A stretch of 64,000 nucleotides of DNA from Zunongwangia endophytica (GCF_030409505.1 NZ_JAUFPZ010000002.1:62001-126000); one strand, 5' to 3'; counted from the stretch's first letter, positions 8,406-17,096 are shown. Notes: a model not told the origin generated them from the sequence alone. Numbers and translations: made by a program.

Positions 8406-9080
8406 TTAAGCTTTCTTATTCGCTTTAATATCTAATTTTAAAGTGATGTCATCATAAATGAAGTTATCACCTAAACCATCAAATACAGATTTAGAACCGT
8501 AATTTACGTTCCAGTTTGTACGATCGATTTTAAACTCTTCACTAGAGATTTCGTATCCGTTATCAGTTTTATTAATAGACACTGGGAAAAAAATGTTTTT
8601 AGTTTCTTCTTTAATAGTAAGATTACCTTCTAACATCATTTTTCCTTCAGTTTCAGAAATTCCAGTAACTTCAAAAGAAGCATCAGAATATTCGTTTACG
8701 TTAAAGAAATCACCTTCTTTACCTTCAACAGTACCCATTAAGTGAGCCTCTAAGCTTTTCTTATCGTCACCTTCTAAATCAGTAACTTCAATAGAAGTCA
8801 TATCAATAGTAAAGTTTCCGCTTTCGATAATGCTATCGTTTGCCATAAAAGTACCATCAGAAACTTGGATAGTTCCAGTATGTTGTCCAGTTGGCTTCTC
8901 TCCAATCCAGCTAATGGTAGATGCAGTAGTATCTACTGTATACTCCATAGATTCAGCAGTTGCTTCTGCTGCCTCTTTAGCATCTTCAGCAGATGTTTCG
9001 TGCCCGTTGTTGTTTTTACAACTTCCTAGACCTACGATAAGGCTTAACGCCATAAATCCTTTTACAATGTTTTTCTTCAT
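8406..9080 (-). CDS. YceI family lipoprotein
   Basis: 224 residues. The N-terminus MKKNIVKGFMALSLIVGLGSCK is a lipoprotein signal with Cys21. From about residue 45 the YceI lipocalin-like barrel runs to the end: TVDTTASTISWIGEKPTG, GTFMANDSIIESGNFTIDM, then LEAHLMGTVEGKEGDFFNV and the terminal DDITLKLDIKA. YceI proteins bind isoprenoid or lipid-like ligands in the envelope; the ligand here is not known. It is monocistronic with its own -7 box. Confidence 0.9.
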   Translation of the reverse strand: MKKNIVKGFMALSLIVGLGSCKNNNGHETSAEDAKEAAEATAESMEYTVDTTASTISWIGEKPTGQHTGTIQVSDGTFMANDSIIESGNFTIDMTSIEVTDLEGDDKKSLEAHLMGTVEGKEGDFFNVNEYSDASFEVTGISETEGKMMLEGNLTIKEETKNIFFPVSINKTDNGYEISSEEFKIDRTNWNVNYGSKSVFDGLGDNFIYDDITLKLDIKANKKA

Positions 9081-9119
9081 CTTTTTAGAAATTTAGTTTT
9101 TTGCAATTTGGTTGAGCGG

Positions 9120-9127
9120 CAAAAGTA
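9120..9127 (-). promoter_or_regulatory. Promoter -7 element TACTTTTG for the YceI gene
   Basis: Minus-strand TACTTTTG fits TAnnTTTG, 40-47 bases before the ATG at 9080. No convincing -33 element. Confidence 0.5.
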
Positions 9128-9181
9128 CAATGAAATAAAAATAATTGTACTAAAATAATATTAAAAAATATCTGTGACATT

Positions 9182-9213
9182 TTGACACAATCCTAGGAAT
9201 GGCAATAAATTTG
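9182..9213 (+). promoter_or_regulatory. Promoter of grpE-dnaJ
   Basis: TTG at 9182-9184 and TAAATTTG at 9206-9213 are 21 bases apart, within the Bacteroidota consensus, leaving a leader of about 30 bases before grpE. No CIRCE inverted repeat was seen here. Confidence 0.6.
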
Positions 9214-9248
9214 TCTATACTATTGCATCAAAAATTGATATTAAGACA

Positions 9249-9836
9249 ATGACAAAGAAAGCTAACGATAAGGATCAAAATTCTGTAAAAGATCAGGTAG
9301 AAGAAAATATCGATAAAGCAATCGACGAAGTGGAGAATGAGCAAGCCGAAAAGGCTGAGGATAACGATAATGCCGAGGAAGAAATTTCTGAAACTGATAA
9401 ATTAAAAGAAGAAGTACAAAAAGAGAAAGATAAATTTTTACGTCTCTTTGCTGAATTTGAAAACTTCAAAAAGCGTACTTCTAAGGAAAGGTTAGAGTTG
9501 TTTAAAACAGCCAATCAGGAGGTGATGATTGCAATGTTGCCAGTTCTTGATGATTTTGACAGAGCTTTAATTGAAATTAGGAAAACAGAAGACAAAAACC
9601 TTTTAAAAGGAGTTGAGCTGATCCATACCAAATTTAGCGAAACACTTAAAAATAAAGGTTTAGAGCCTGTTGAAGTAAATAAAGGAGATGCTTTTGATGC
9701 TGATATTCACGAAGCGATAACTCAAATTCCGGCTCCTAGCGACGATCTTAGAGGAAAAATCGTTGATGTTGTAGAGCAGGGATATAAATTAGGGGAGCGC
9801 ATAATTCGTTATCCAAAAGTTGTTACCGGTAAGTAA
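9249..9836 (+). CDS. grpE: Nucleotide exchange factor GrpE
   Basis: 195 residues, normal length. An acidic, disordered N-terminus (to about 55) leads into the long coiled coil (about 55-110, with LRLFAEFENFKKRTSKERLELF) and the beta-domain ending GYKLGERIIRYPKVVTGK, the GrpE signature. It releases ADP from DnaK. dnaJ follows after 34 bases in one transcription unit. dnaK is not in the window. Confidence 0.96.
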   Translation: MTKKANDKDQNSVKDQVEENIDKAIDEVENEQAEKAEDNDNAEEEISETDKLKEEVQKEKDKFLRLFAEFENFKKRTSKERLELFKTANQEVMIAMLPVLDDFDRALIEIRKTEDKNLLKGVELIHTKFSETLKNKGLEPVEVNKGDAFDADIHEAITQIPAPSDDLRGKIVDVVEQGYKLGERIIRYPKVVTGK

Positions 9837-9870
9837 ACCGAAACATCTTGAAAAATAACAAATTTTAGAC

Positions 9871-10997
9871 ATGAAAGAAGATTATTACGACATATTAGGT
9901 TTAAGTAAAGGTGCATCTGCAGCTGAAATTAAGAAAGCTTATCGTAAGATGGCGATCAAATATCACCCTGATAAAAATCCCGTGATACAGAAGCTGAGAA
10001 TAAATTTAAGAAAGCAGCTGAAGCTTACGAAGTTTTAGGAAACGAAGAAAAACGCGCAAAATACGATCGATTTGGTCATCAGGCTTTCGACGGCGGCTTC
10101 GGCGGAGGCGGCGGAGGTGGTATGAATATGGACGACATATTCAGCCAATTTGGTGATATCTTCGGTGGTGGCGGCTTTGGCGGCGGCGGATTCTCCGGTT
10201 TCGGTGGTTTTGGTGGCGGTGGTCAACGTCGTGCCAAAGGTAGCAATCTAAGAATTCGAGTTTCTCTAACTTTAGAAGAAATTGCTAATGGTGTCGAGAA
10301 GAAGATAAAAGTAAAGCGAAAAGTTCAGGCAGCTGGCACAACCTACAAAACTTGTTCAACTTGTAATGGTACGGGACAGGTAACCCGTGTTACTAATACG
10401 ATTCTGGGAAGAATGCAAACGGCTTCTCCTTGTACGACTTGTGGAGGTAGCGGACAGATGATAGATCAAAAGCCTGCTGATGCCGATGCACAGGGTCTAA
10501 AAGTTCAGGAAGAAATGGTTTCTATTAAAATACCTGCGGGTGTTGAAGATGGAATGCAATTGAAAGTTTCTGGAAAAGGTAATGATGCTCCAGGTAATGG
10601 AATTGCAGGAGACCTTTTAGTAGCTATAGAAGAAAAGGCTCATGAAAGTTTACAGCGTGAGGGTGATAATTTACACTATGATCTTTATGTAAGTATTTCT
10701 GAAGCTGCTTTAGGTGCTTCTAAAGAAATCCATACTGTTAATGGTAAAGTGCGTATCAAAGTGGAACCAGGAGTTCAATCTGGAAAAATACTAAGATTAC
10801 GCGGTAAAGGTGTTAGCAATTTGAACGGTTATGGTAAAGGAGATTTACTAGTTCATGTAAATGTTTGGACACCAAAAACACTAACAAAAGAACAAAAAGA
10901 ATTTTTCGAGAAGATGGCTAATGACGAGAACTTCCAGCCGAATCCCGAAAAAAGCGATAAATCATTTTTTGAAAAAGTTAAAGATATGTTTTCTTAG
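9871..10997 (+). pseudogene. dnaJ: Chaperone DnaJ, interrupted by a one-base deletion
   Basis: The J-domain starts at ATG 9871 ([16 protein letters not shown]) with HPD at residues 32-34. After GAT AAA AAT CCC (9970-9981) the frame runs into TAG at 10036. From 9984 the expected sequence ([19 protein letters not shown]) continues in the -1 frame, through the Gly/Phe region and to the stop at 10995-10997. One G is missing from an expected CCCGGTGAT. The rest is intact: CSTCNGTG and CTTCGGSG zinc motifs and both C-terminal peptide-binding domains. Only two CxxCxGxG repeats are present where E. coli has four, a reduced zinc region also known to me from flavobacterial DnaJ. A sequencing error is as likely as a true mutation. 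An internal ATG at 10122 would give a protein lacking the J-domain. Confidence 0.88.
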
Positions 10998-11001
10998 ATC
11001 C

Positions 11002-11030
11002 TTGGTTTTAAGAAAAAATTTATATATTTG
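11002..11030 (+). promoter_or_regulatory. Consensus promoter downstream of dnaJ
   Basis: TTG at 11002-11004, an 18-base spacer, then TATATTTG at 11023-11030: one of the best consensus Bacteroidota promoters in the window, lying just after the dnaJ stop with no ORF starting for 180 bases. Confidence 0.6.
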
Positions 11031-11034
11031 ATTC

Positions 11035-11127
11035 TCACTAAGACTTTTAGTGATAATTTTTCTTTTTCATAGCAATTTTTTTCCCATCCTTAATTATTTA
11101 GGGGTGGGTTTTGTTTTTTTAACAGGC
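11035..11127 (+). ncRNA. Candidate small RNA, or attenuated leader of the fasciclin gene
   Basis: Right after a consensus promoter the sequence folds as a 5' hairpin (TCACTAA 11035-11041 with TTAGTGA 11047-11053), a U-rich single-stranded stretch, then a G/C-rich terminator hairpin (CCCATCC with GGGTGGG, about 11093-11118) and TTTTGTTTTTTT. That is the layout of a roughly 90-nt stand-alone sRNA. It does not resemble 6S, tmRNA, RNase P or SRP RNA. The 5' hairpin followed by T-rich sequence may also act as the terminator of grpE-dnaJ. The fasciclin ATG is 85 bases further on. Confidence 0.4.
11092..11127 (+). terminator. Rho-independent terminator of the candidate sRNA
   Basis: Stem CCCATCC/GGGTGGG with one G-U pair and an A/T-rich loop, followed by a long T-tract ending at 11120-11127. 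Confidence 0.7.
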
Positions 11128-11211
11128 TCGTTAAACCTATTATAAACCTGCTATAAAAGTCTTCGTTAGTTGGTTCTTCTTTTCTATTTTTCTGGAAACA
11201 AAAATAAAATC

Positions 11212-11751
11212 ATGAAAAAGAAAACTTTACTTTTAATGATGTTGTTAGGATTTATAACAACTTTTACATTCGCTCAGGAAAAAGAATTCTTCTCTACCGT
11301 AGATGATACTGAAAATTATTCAGCTTTAGAACTGGCGCAAAATGACGATCAATTTTCTATCTTTTTAAGTTTCTTAGAAGCATCTGGTTTAGATACTTCT
11401 ATGGAATATGCTGATGGATTTACCATTTTTATCCCAACCAATGATGCTTTTGGTGAAATGAAAGTAAGTAAGCTTTCAGAACTTACCAGCGCTGAAAATA
11501 AAACGAAATTAATCGATTTTGTAAAACATTATATTGTACCAGAGAAGGTTTATAAAAACCAATTTAACGATTCTCAGGTAATTGCCATTTCTGAAGATGA
11601 GTCAATCAAGATTAATACTGATATGAATGGAAATAGTGTTTCAATTGGAGGTGCAAATATTATAAGCAGTGACATTGAAACCAAAAACGGAGTAGTGCAT
11701 GTAGTAGATCAATTACTAACTACAACAGATTATTTTTCAAGTTCTTACTAG
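11212..11751 (+). CDS. Fasciclin (FAS1) domain protein, secreted
   Basis: 179 residues counted from ATG 11212; a longer frame from 11170 would start at TTG and put extra residues before a clear signal peptide (MKKKTLLLMMLLGFITTFTFAQ), so it is rejected. A single FAS1 domain (about 40-175) shows the H1 box FTIFIPTNDAFGEM and the H2 box NGVVHVVDQLL. Such domains mediate adhesion or matrix contacts; in Bacteroidota they are periplasmic or surface exposed. It is alone, followed by a terminator. Confidence 0.88.
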   Translation: MKKKTLLLMMLLGFITTFTFAQEKEFFSTVDDTENYSALELAQNDDQFSIFLSFLEASGLDTSMEYADGFTIFIPTNDAFGEMKVSKLSELTSAENKTKLIDFVKHYIVPEKVYKNQFNDSQVIAISEDESIKINTDMNGNSVSIGGANIISSDIETKNGVVHVVDQLLTTTDYFSSSY

Positions 11752-11774
11752 AATTTTATAAAATTTAAATTATT

Positions 11775-11804
11775 AAGCTTGCTCATTTAGAGCAGGCTTT
11801 TTTT
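11775..11804 (+). terminator. Terminator after the fasciclin gene
   Basis: A 10-bp stem (11775-11784 with 11790-11799, one G-U pair), 5-base loop and 7-base T-run, 23 bases after the stop. Confidence 0.85.
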
Positions 11805-11889
11805 ATGACAAATACTCAGATTAAATATTCTCGGCAATTTTAAAGTCTCTATTAGGATTTGAATATATTTACACCTTCAAAATAAATTT

Positions 11890-12819
11890 ATGGAAAATCT
11901 CTTGGTAGCAGAGAATATCTACAAACAGTTTGGAGGTTATACTGCACTAAATAATGTTTCAATCACCATCCCTAAAGGTAGCATATTTGGTTTGCTAGGG
12001 CCAAACGGTGCAGGTAAAACAACATTTATAAGGATCATCAACCAAATAACCATGCCAGATCAAGGTAGCGTATATCTTGACGGTAAGCCTTTGCATCAAG
12101 ACGATATTCGGCATATTGGCTACTTACCAGAAGAGCGAGGTCTTTATAAATCTATGAAAGTTGGCGAGCAAGCCATGTATTTAGCAAGATTAAAAGGACT
12201 TTCTAAAGCTGAAGCGAAAGAGCGATTAAAGTATTGGTTCGAAAAACTAGAGATTACTGGTTGGTGGGATAAGAAAATCCAGGAGTTATCTAAAGGGATG
12301 GCTCAAAAAGTACAATTTGTAATTACCGTTTTGCACGATCCCAAATTGTTGATTTTTGATGAACCTTTTAGCGGATTTGATCCCGTAAACGCCAATATCA
12401 TAAAACGCGAGATCTTAGAATTAAAGGAAAAGGGCGCCACAATTTTATTTTCTACCCATCGTATGGAAAGTGTAGAAGAACTTTGTGATTATATGGCTTT
12501 AATTAATAAATCCAATAAATTGCTGGACGGCAAAGTTTCAGAAATTAAAAAGGAATATAAAAATAATACTTTTGAAGTTGGTCTGGAGACAGAGAACGAG
12601 GAAGCGCTATTAAAAGAACTTCAGGATAGATTCAAGATCGGTAAAGCGCAATTTAAAAGTATAAATGATGATTTAAAAGTTAGCATTCAGCTTAATCCTT
12701 TGGATAGTCCAAACGATCTAATTCAGTATTTATTAACGAAGGCTAGAATCAACCATTTTGTAGAAGTTATTCCTTCTGTAAACGATATTTTTATTAAAAC
12801 AGTTACTCATAATGCGTAG
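11890..12819 (+). CDS. ABC transporter ATP-binding protein (NatA-like, ABC-2 exporter)
   Basis: 309 residues. Walker A GPNGAGKTT (about 37-45), signature LSKGMAQKVQF, Walker B LLIFDEP with FSGFDPVN, and H-loop STHRMESVE. The C-terminal 80 residues form the DUF4162-type extension of drug/Na+ exporters. The stop overlaps the permease start by eight bases, so it pairs with that protein. Substrate unknown; NatA resemblance is by family only. Confidence 0.92.
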   Translation: MENLLVAENIYKQFGGYTALNNVSITIPKGSIFGLLGPNGAGKTTFIRIINQITMPDQGSVYLDGKPLHQDDIRHIGYLPEERGLYKSMKVGEQAMYLARLKGLSKAEAKERLKYWFEKLEITGWWDKKIQELSKGMAQKVQFVITVLHDPKLLIFDEPFSGFDPVNANIIKREILELKEKGATILFSTHRMESVEELCDYMALINKSNKLLDGKVSEIKKEYKNNTFEVGLETENEEALLKELQDRFKIGKAQFKSINDDLKVSIQLNPLDSPNDLIQYLLTKARINHFVEVIPSVNDIFIKTVTHNA

Positions 12820-14107
12820 TTTAAGACTTATCATTCAAAGAGAGTATTTAGCAAGAGTTCGCAATAGAACCTTTATTGTAATGACATTCTTGAGTCCTGT
12901 AATTTTAGTGGGAATGTTTGCGTTGATTGCCTACTTGAGTATGCTGAATAGCAGCGAGCAGCGAATTATCGGATTGCACGATGAAACAGGTTTATTTCTG
13001 AAGGAATTTCAGGATGATGAAAACTTGCAGTATCTAAATTTTTCAGATAAAGAATTAACAGAGGCTAAAAAAATTGTTCGTGAAAATGAATATTATGGCC
13101 TTATACATATTCCTACTGCCGATAATCATAACGAACTTACCGGTAGGGTTGAATTTTTTGGTGAAGAGTCGCCAGGTTTAGGAACTGTACAGCATATAGA
13201 GAAAATAATTGCAGATAAATTGCAGCGCAATGAGCTGATCTCAAGAGGTGTTGATGTAAGTCAGATCGATTCAGCAAAAACTAAAGTTAACGTAGAAATA
13301 CAAAATTTCTCGGGAGAGCGTACTTCAAAAATGGTGAATTACCTTAGGATGTTTTTTGGAGGTGCAGCTGGTTATCTACTTATGATGTTTATTATCATTT
13401 ATGGTAATATGGTAATGCGATCGGTGATTGAAGAGAAAACAAACCGTATTATAGAAATTATAGTTTCTTCTGTCAAACCAATTCAGTTAATGCTAGGGAA
13501 AGTTTTAGGAACATCTCTAGCCGGAATTACACAATTTACCATTTGGGTGATTTTAGGCGGAATCTTGTATACCATTGCGGGTCTATACTTCGGGATAGAC
13601 CTAATGAATGCGCAACCTTCGCAAGCAAGCCTTAATGAAATAAATATTCCAGAAATAAATCAGATTGTAGCAGATGTACTCAATCTTCCAATCTTGAGTT
13701 TAATCATTTATTTTCTGGTCTACTTTTTAGGAGGATACTTTTTATATAGTGCCATTTATGCATCGATAGGAGCTGCGGTAGATAGTGAAACCGATACGCA
13801 GCAGTTTATGTTTCCGGTAATTATTCCGCTTATGCTCGGGATCTATGTTGGTTTTTTCGCCGTTATAGAAAATCCACACGGAACGGTAAGTACTATTTTT
13901 TCCATGATTCCGCTAACATCTCCTATAGTTATGTTAATGCGTATTCCATTTGGAGTGCCATGGTGGGAAATTTCACTTTCTATTCTTATATTGCTTATAA
14001 CCAACGCGGGAGTAGTATGGCTTGCCGCCAAGATTTACAGAGTTGGGATATTAATGTATGGTAAAAAAGCCAGTTATAAAGAAATTTATAAATGGTTGAA
14101 ATATTAG
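12812..14107 (+). CDS. ABC-2 type permease (NatB-like)
   Basis: 431 residues. One helix near the N-terminus (about 22-44), a large periplasmic domain (about 45-175), then five helices. The region MVMRSVIEEKTNRIIEIIVSS before helix 2 is the classical ABC-2 coupling segment. It forms the membrane half of an exporter with the preceding ATPase. The mechanosensitive channel gene begins one base after its stop, so all are one transcript. Confidence 0.9.
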   Translation: MRSLRLIIQREYLARVRNRTFIVMTFLSPVILVGMFALIAYLSMLNSSEQRIIGLHDETGLFLKEFQDDENLQYLNFSDKELTEAKKIVRENEYYGLIHIPTADNHNELTGRVEFFGEESPGLGTVQHIEKIIADKLQRNELISRGVDVSQIDSAKTKVNVEIQNFSGERTSKMVNYLRMFFGGAAGYLLMMFIIIYGNMVMRSVIEEKTNRIIEIIVSSVKPIQLMLGKVLGTSLAGITQFTIWVILGGILYTIAGLYFGIDLMNAQPSQASLNEINIPEINQIVADVLNLPILSLIIYFLVYFLGGYFLYSAIYASIGAAVDSETDTQQFMFPVIIPLMLGIYVGFFAVIENPHGTVSTIFSMIPLTSPIVMLMRIPFGVPWWEISLSILILLITNAGVVWLAAKIYRVGILMYGKKASYKEIYKWLKY

Positions 14108-14108
14108 A

Positions 14109-15002
14109 ATGCAAGAAAACGACACAGCAAATCAAATTTCTGAAGTATTAGAGCAGGATGTTTGGGGGAATATTAAAAGTGCCTTAAATTTTCCTTTACT
14201 AGAAAAGCCTTTCGAATTAACTGTAGGAACGGTGATTCTAGTAATTTTTGTTTTCGTATTAACCTCAGTGCTACTGCGTGTTATTCGTAATTTCATTGCT
14301 GGTAAACTTTTAGATGAGGATAAATTAAAGTTTATAAGTGTCTTTAAGTTTGTAAAATATGTGGTTTATCTCATTGTAATTTTAATCACTTTGAGTTCTA
14401 CCGGTATCGATATTTCGATATTACTTACTGCTTCAGCTGCTTTATTCGTTGGTGTTGGTCTTGCTTTGCAAGAATTGTTTCAGGATATTATTGGTGGTAT
14501 TTTTATTATTTTAGATAAGTCACTTTTGGTAGGAGATATTATCGAAATTGAAAATAAAGTAGCCAGAGTTTTCGAAATTAAATTGAGAACAACCAGGGCG
14601 CTAACCAGAGACGATAAAGTAATGATAATACCTAATCACAAATTTATAAGTGATACGGTTTATAATTACACTCAAAATCATCGAACTACAAGGGAGAATG
14701 TAAAGGTAGGAGTAGCTTACGGAAGCGATACCAAAAAAGTACAGCAGCTTTTATTAGATTGTGTCACACAGCAAAAAGGTATTTTAAAAACGCCAAAACC
14801 ATTTGTTTTATTTGAAGATTTTGGAGACTCCGCTTTACTATTTGGACTTTACTTTTATCTAAGCGATAGTTTTACAGATCCTAAAGTTAAAAGTGAATTG
14901 CGATTTAAAATAGACGATAGTTTTAGACAAAACGGAATTACAATTCCATTCCCACAAAGAGATGTCCACATGTTTTATCCAAATAATACTGAAAAAGAAT
15001 GA
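14109..15002 (+). CDS. Small-conductance mechanosensitive channel, MscS family
   Basis: 297 residues with three membrane segments (about 36-58, 78-98, 105-130). The pore helix region reads LFVGVGLALQELFQDIIGG and is followed by the beta-domain DIIEIENKVARVFEIKLRTT and a C-terminal alpha/beta domain. It opens under membrane tension to release solutes at hypo-osmotic shock. It sits between the ABC permease and an outer membrane protein gene, co-transcribed with both. Confidence 0.92.
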   Translation: MQENDTANQISEVLEQDVWGNIKSALNFPLLEKPFELTVGTVILVIFVFVLTSVLLRVIRNFIAGKLLDEDKLKFISVFKFVKYVVYLIVILITLSSTGIDISILLTASAALFVGVGLALQELFQDIIGGIFIILDKSLLVGDIIEIENKVARVFEIKLRTTRALTRDDKVMIIPNHKFISDTVYNYTQNHRTTRENVKVGVAYGSDTKKVQQLLLDCVTQQKGILKTPKPFVLFEDFGDSALLFGLYFYLSDSFTDPKVKSELRFKIDDSFRQNGITIPFPQRDVHMFYPNNTEKE

Positions 15003-15003
15003 T

Positions 15004-15909
15004 ATGAAAAAACCTTTAAAGAAGCTTTTATTTTTATTGTTGATCGTTTTAAGTACAATTTCGACAAAAGCTCAGTTATCTGATTTGGCTAGAGTAGAAT
15101 ATACTTATTTTCCGCAATCAAGTTCAGATAATTCTTTTAGAAGGTATAGAACATTCGCCAATTTTCCCATAGAATTAGGAAAAGAAGGAACGTATTTAGT
15201 ACCTGGTTTAGAATATAGAAATGTAAATTTTAAGTTTGAAGATAATACCGATTTTGGAACCTATCACTTAAATAGATTTCAATCATTTACCGCTACACTC
15301 GGCTATGTTTTTAATTGGAATGAAGACTGGAAAGTAGCTATTCAAACTGGAGCAAAAGCAGCTTCAAATTTTTCTACAAACGAACTGCTTAAAGATGATT
15401 TGATCTATAAAGGAGCCATTTATTTAATCAGGATTAAAAAAGGAGAAAATGTCGAGAAGGCGACTCGATTAATTTTAGGGTTAAATTATTCTACAACCGC
15501 GGGTTTTCCATTTCCGTTACCTGTAGTTAATTATTACAAAGAATTTAGACCGCAATGGTCTTACATGCTTGGAATTCCTAAAACTAATATAAAATATAAC
15601 GTAAATGACCGGAATGTCTTGCAGGCTTTTGTAACTTTAGATGGCTTTTATGCAAACGTTCAGGATAATTTTGATGCGACTCCTTTCGATCAGGGTGATC
15701 AACATGCTAATAGTATGTCGATGACAATCGTTTTGGCTGGTTTGGGTTACGAATATAGCATCACAGATCATCTCGCGTTTTACATTTATGCAGGCCATAC
15801 ACTTATAAATGATATTCGCTTACGTGATGAAGATAGGAATGATGTTTATACTATTAATGATGTAAACACGTTCTATGCGCGAAGCGGACTTAAATTTAGC
15901 TTATTTTAA
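15004..15909 (+). CDS. DUF6268 family outer membrane protein
   Basis: 301 residues from ATG 15004, one base after the mscS stop; an in-frame start at 14962 would lie inside mscS and precede the signal peptide (MKKPLKKLLFLLLIVLSTISTKAQ), so it is rejected. The mature part is rich in alternating aromatic strands (VEYTYFPQSSSDNSFRRYRT; ends FYARSGLKFSLF, a typical barrel terminus). I recognise it as DUF6268; its function is unknown. TAATG overlap joins it to the response regulator. Confidence 0.82.
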   Translation: MKKPLKKLLFLLLIVLSTISTKAQLSDLARVEYTYFPQSSSDNSFRRYRTFANFPIELGKEGTYLVPGLEYRNVNFKFEDNTDFGTYHLNRFQSFTATLGYVFNWNEDWKVAIQTGAKAASNFSTNELLKDDLIYKGAIYLIRIKKGENVEKATRLILGLNYSTTAGFPFPLPVVNYYKEFRPQWSYMLGIPKTNIKYNVNDRNVLQAFVTLDGFYANVQDNFDATPFDQGDQHANSMSMTIVLAGLGYEYSITDHLAFYIYAGHTLINDIRLRDEDRNDVYTINDVNTFYARSGLKFSLF

Positions 15910-17075
15910 TGTCAAAAATTTTATTAATAGAAGATGAAGCAGCCATTCGACGGGTGCTTGTAAAAATTCTAAACGAAGAAAATAAAGATTATAACGTTAC
16001 TGAAGCCGAAGACGGTCTGGCAGGAATGGAATTGATCAAAAAAGAAGATTTCGATCTTGTTCTTTGTGATATTAAAATGCCTAAAATGGATGGTGTTGAG
16101 GTGTTGGAAGCTACAAACAAAATAAAACCTGAAATTCCATTTTTGATGATTTCTGGTCATGGTGATTTAGATACTGCAGTGCAAACCATGAGAATGGGCG
16201 CTTTTGATTATATTTCTAAACCGCCAGATTTAAATAGGCTATTGAATGCCGTTCGAAATGCTTTAGATAGAAAAGAATTGGTGCAGGAAAATGCCCGACT
16301 TAAAAAGAAAGTAGGCAAAAATTTCCAAATGATTGGAGAGTCTGAAGAGATCAATCGTATTAAAGATATTATTGAAAAAGTTGCGCCTACAGAAGCTCGT
16401 GTTTTAATTACAGGGCCAAACGGAACGGGTAAAGAACTTGTTGCGCATTGGTTGCATCAAAAAAGTGATCGCTCTAAAGGTCCTATGATAGAAGTGAACT
16501 GTGCAGCAATTCCTTCAGAATTGATAGAGAGTGAACTTTTTGGTCATGTTAAAGGTGCTTTTACTTCAGCAAATAAAGATCGTGCAGGTAGGTTTGAAGC
16601 CGCTAATGGCGGAACTATTTTTCTTGATGAAATTGGTGATATGAGCCTGTCTGCGCAAGCTAAGGTACTTCGAGCATTGCAGGAAAATAAAATTTCCAGA
16701 GTTGGTAGTGATAAAGATATTAAAGTGAATGTTCGCGTTGTAGCAGCTACTAACAAAGATTTGAAGCAGGAAATTGAAGATAAAAAGTTTAGAGAGGATT
16801 TATATCATAGATTAGCTGTTATTTTAATTGAGGTTCCTTCTCTTAATTCAAGAAGGGATGATATTCCGCTTTTAGTCGATTATTTTTCTGAAAAGATTGC
16901 TACGGAACAGGGAACGAATAAAAAGACTTTTACTTCGGAAGCTCTTAATCAGTTGAAGGAATACGATTGGACGGGTAATATTCGAGAATTGAGAAACGTT
17001 GTAGAGCGTTTATTAATTTTGGGAGGAAAGGAAATTACTGAAGAAGATGTGAGTCTTTTTGCAAGTAAGGTCTAA
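15909..17075 (+). CDS. NtrC-type response regulator lacking the DNA-binding domain
   Basis: 388 residues. The receiver domain (1-120) has the acidic pair at 8-10, phospho-acceptor Asp54 and Lys104. The AAA+ sigma-54 activator domain (about 140-370) has Walker A GPNGTGKE (169-176), Walker B GTIFLDEIGDMS and an arginine-finger region. The sigma-54 contact loop reads GAFTSA (216-221) instead of GAFTGA. The chain stops at EITEEDVSLFASKV, where a Fis-type HTH would normally follow, so it cannot bind DNA in the usual way. No histidine kinase gene is adjacent. It is the last gene of the ABC-MscS-DUF6268 run. Confidence 0.93.
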   Translation: MSKILLIEDEAAIRRVLVKILNEENKDYNVTEAEDGLAGMELIKKEDFDLVLCDIKMPKMDGVEVLEATNKIKPEIPFLMISGHGDLDTAVQTMRMGAFDYISKPPDLNRLLNAVRNALDRKELVQENARLKKKVGKNFQMIGESEEINRIKDIIEKVAPTEARVLITGPNGTGKELVAHWLHQKSDRSKGPMIEVNCAAIPSELIESELFGHVKGAFTSANKDRAGRFEAANGGTIFLDEIGDMSLSAQAKVLRALQENKISRVGSDKDIKVNVRVVAATNKDLKQEIEDKKFREDLYHRLAVILIEVPSLNSRRDDIPLLVDYFSEKIATEQGTNKKTFTSEALNQLKEYDWTGNIRELRNVVERLLILGGKEITEEDVSLFASKV

Positions 17076-17096
17076 AAATAAAGAATAAAAATATTG

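Noticed and set aside
9970..9990. Programmed -1 ribosomal frameshift in dnaJ
   Set aside because: The direction would restore the frame, but there is no in-phase slippery heptamer and no recognisable stimulatory structure; a lost G is simpler.
10035..10226. A 63-codon minus-strand ORF opposite the dnaJ glycine-rich region
   Set aside because: It mirrors the Gly-rich linker of DnaJ, giving an Ala/Thr-rich translation with no start signal or homology; it is a shadow ORF.
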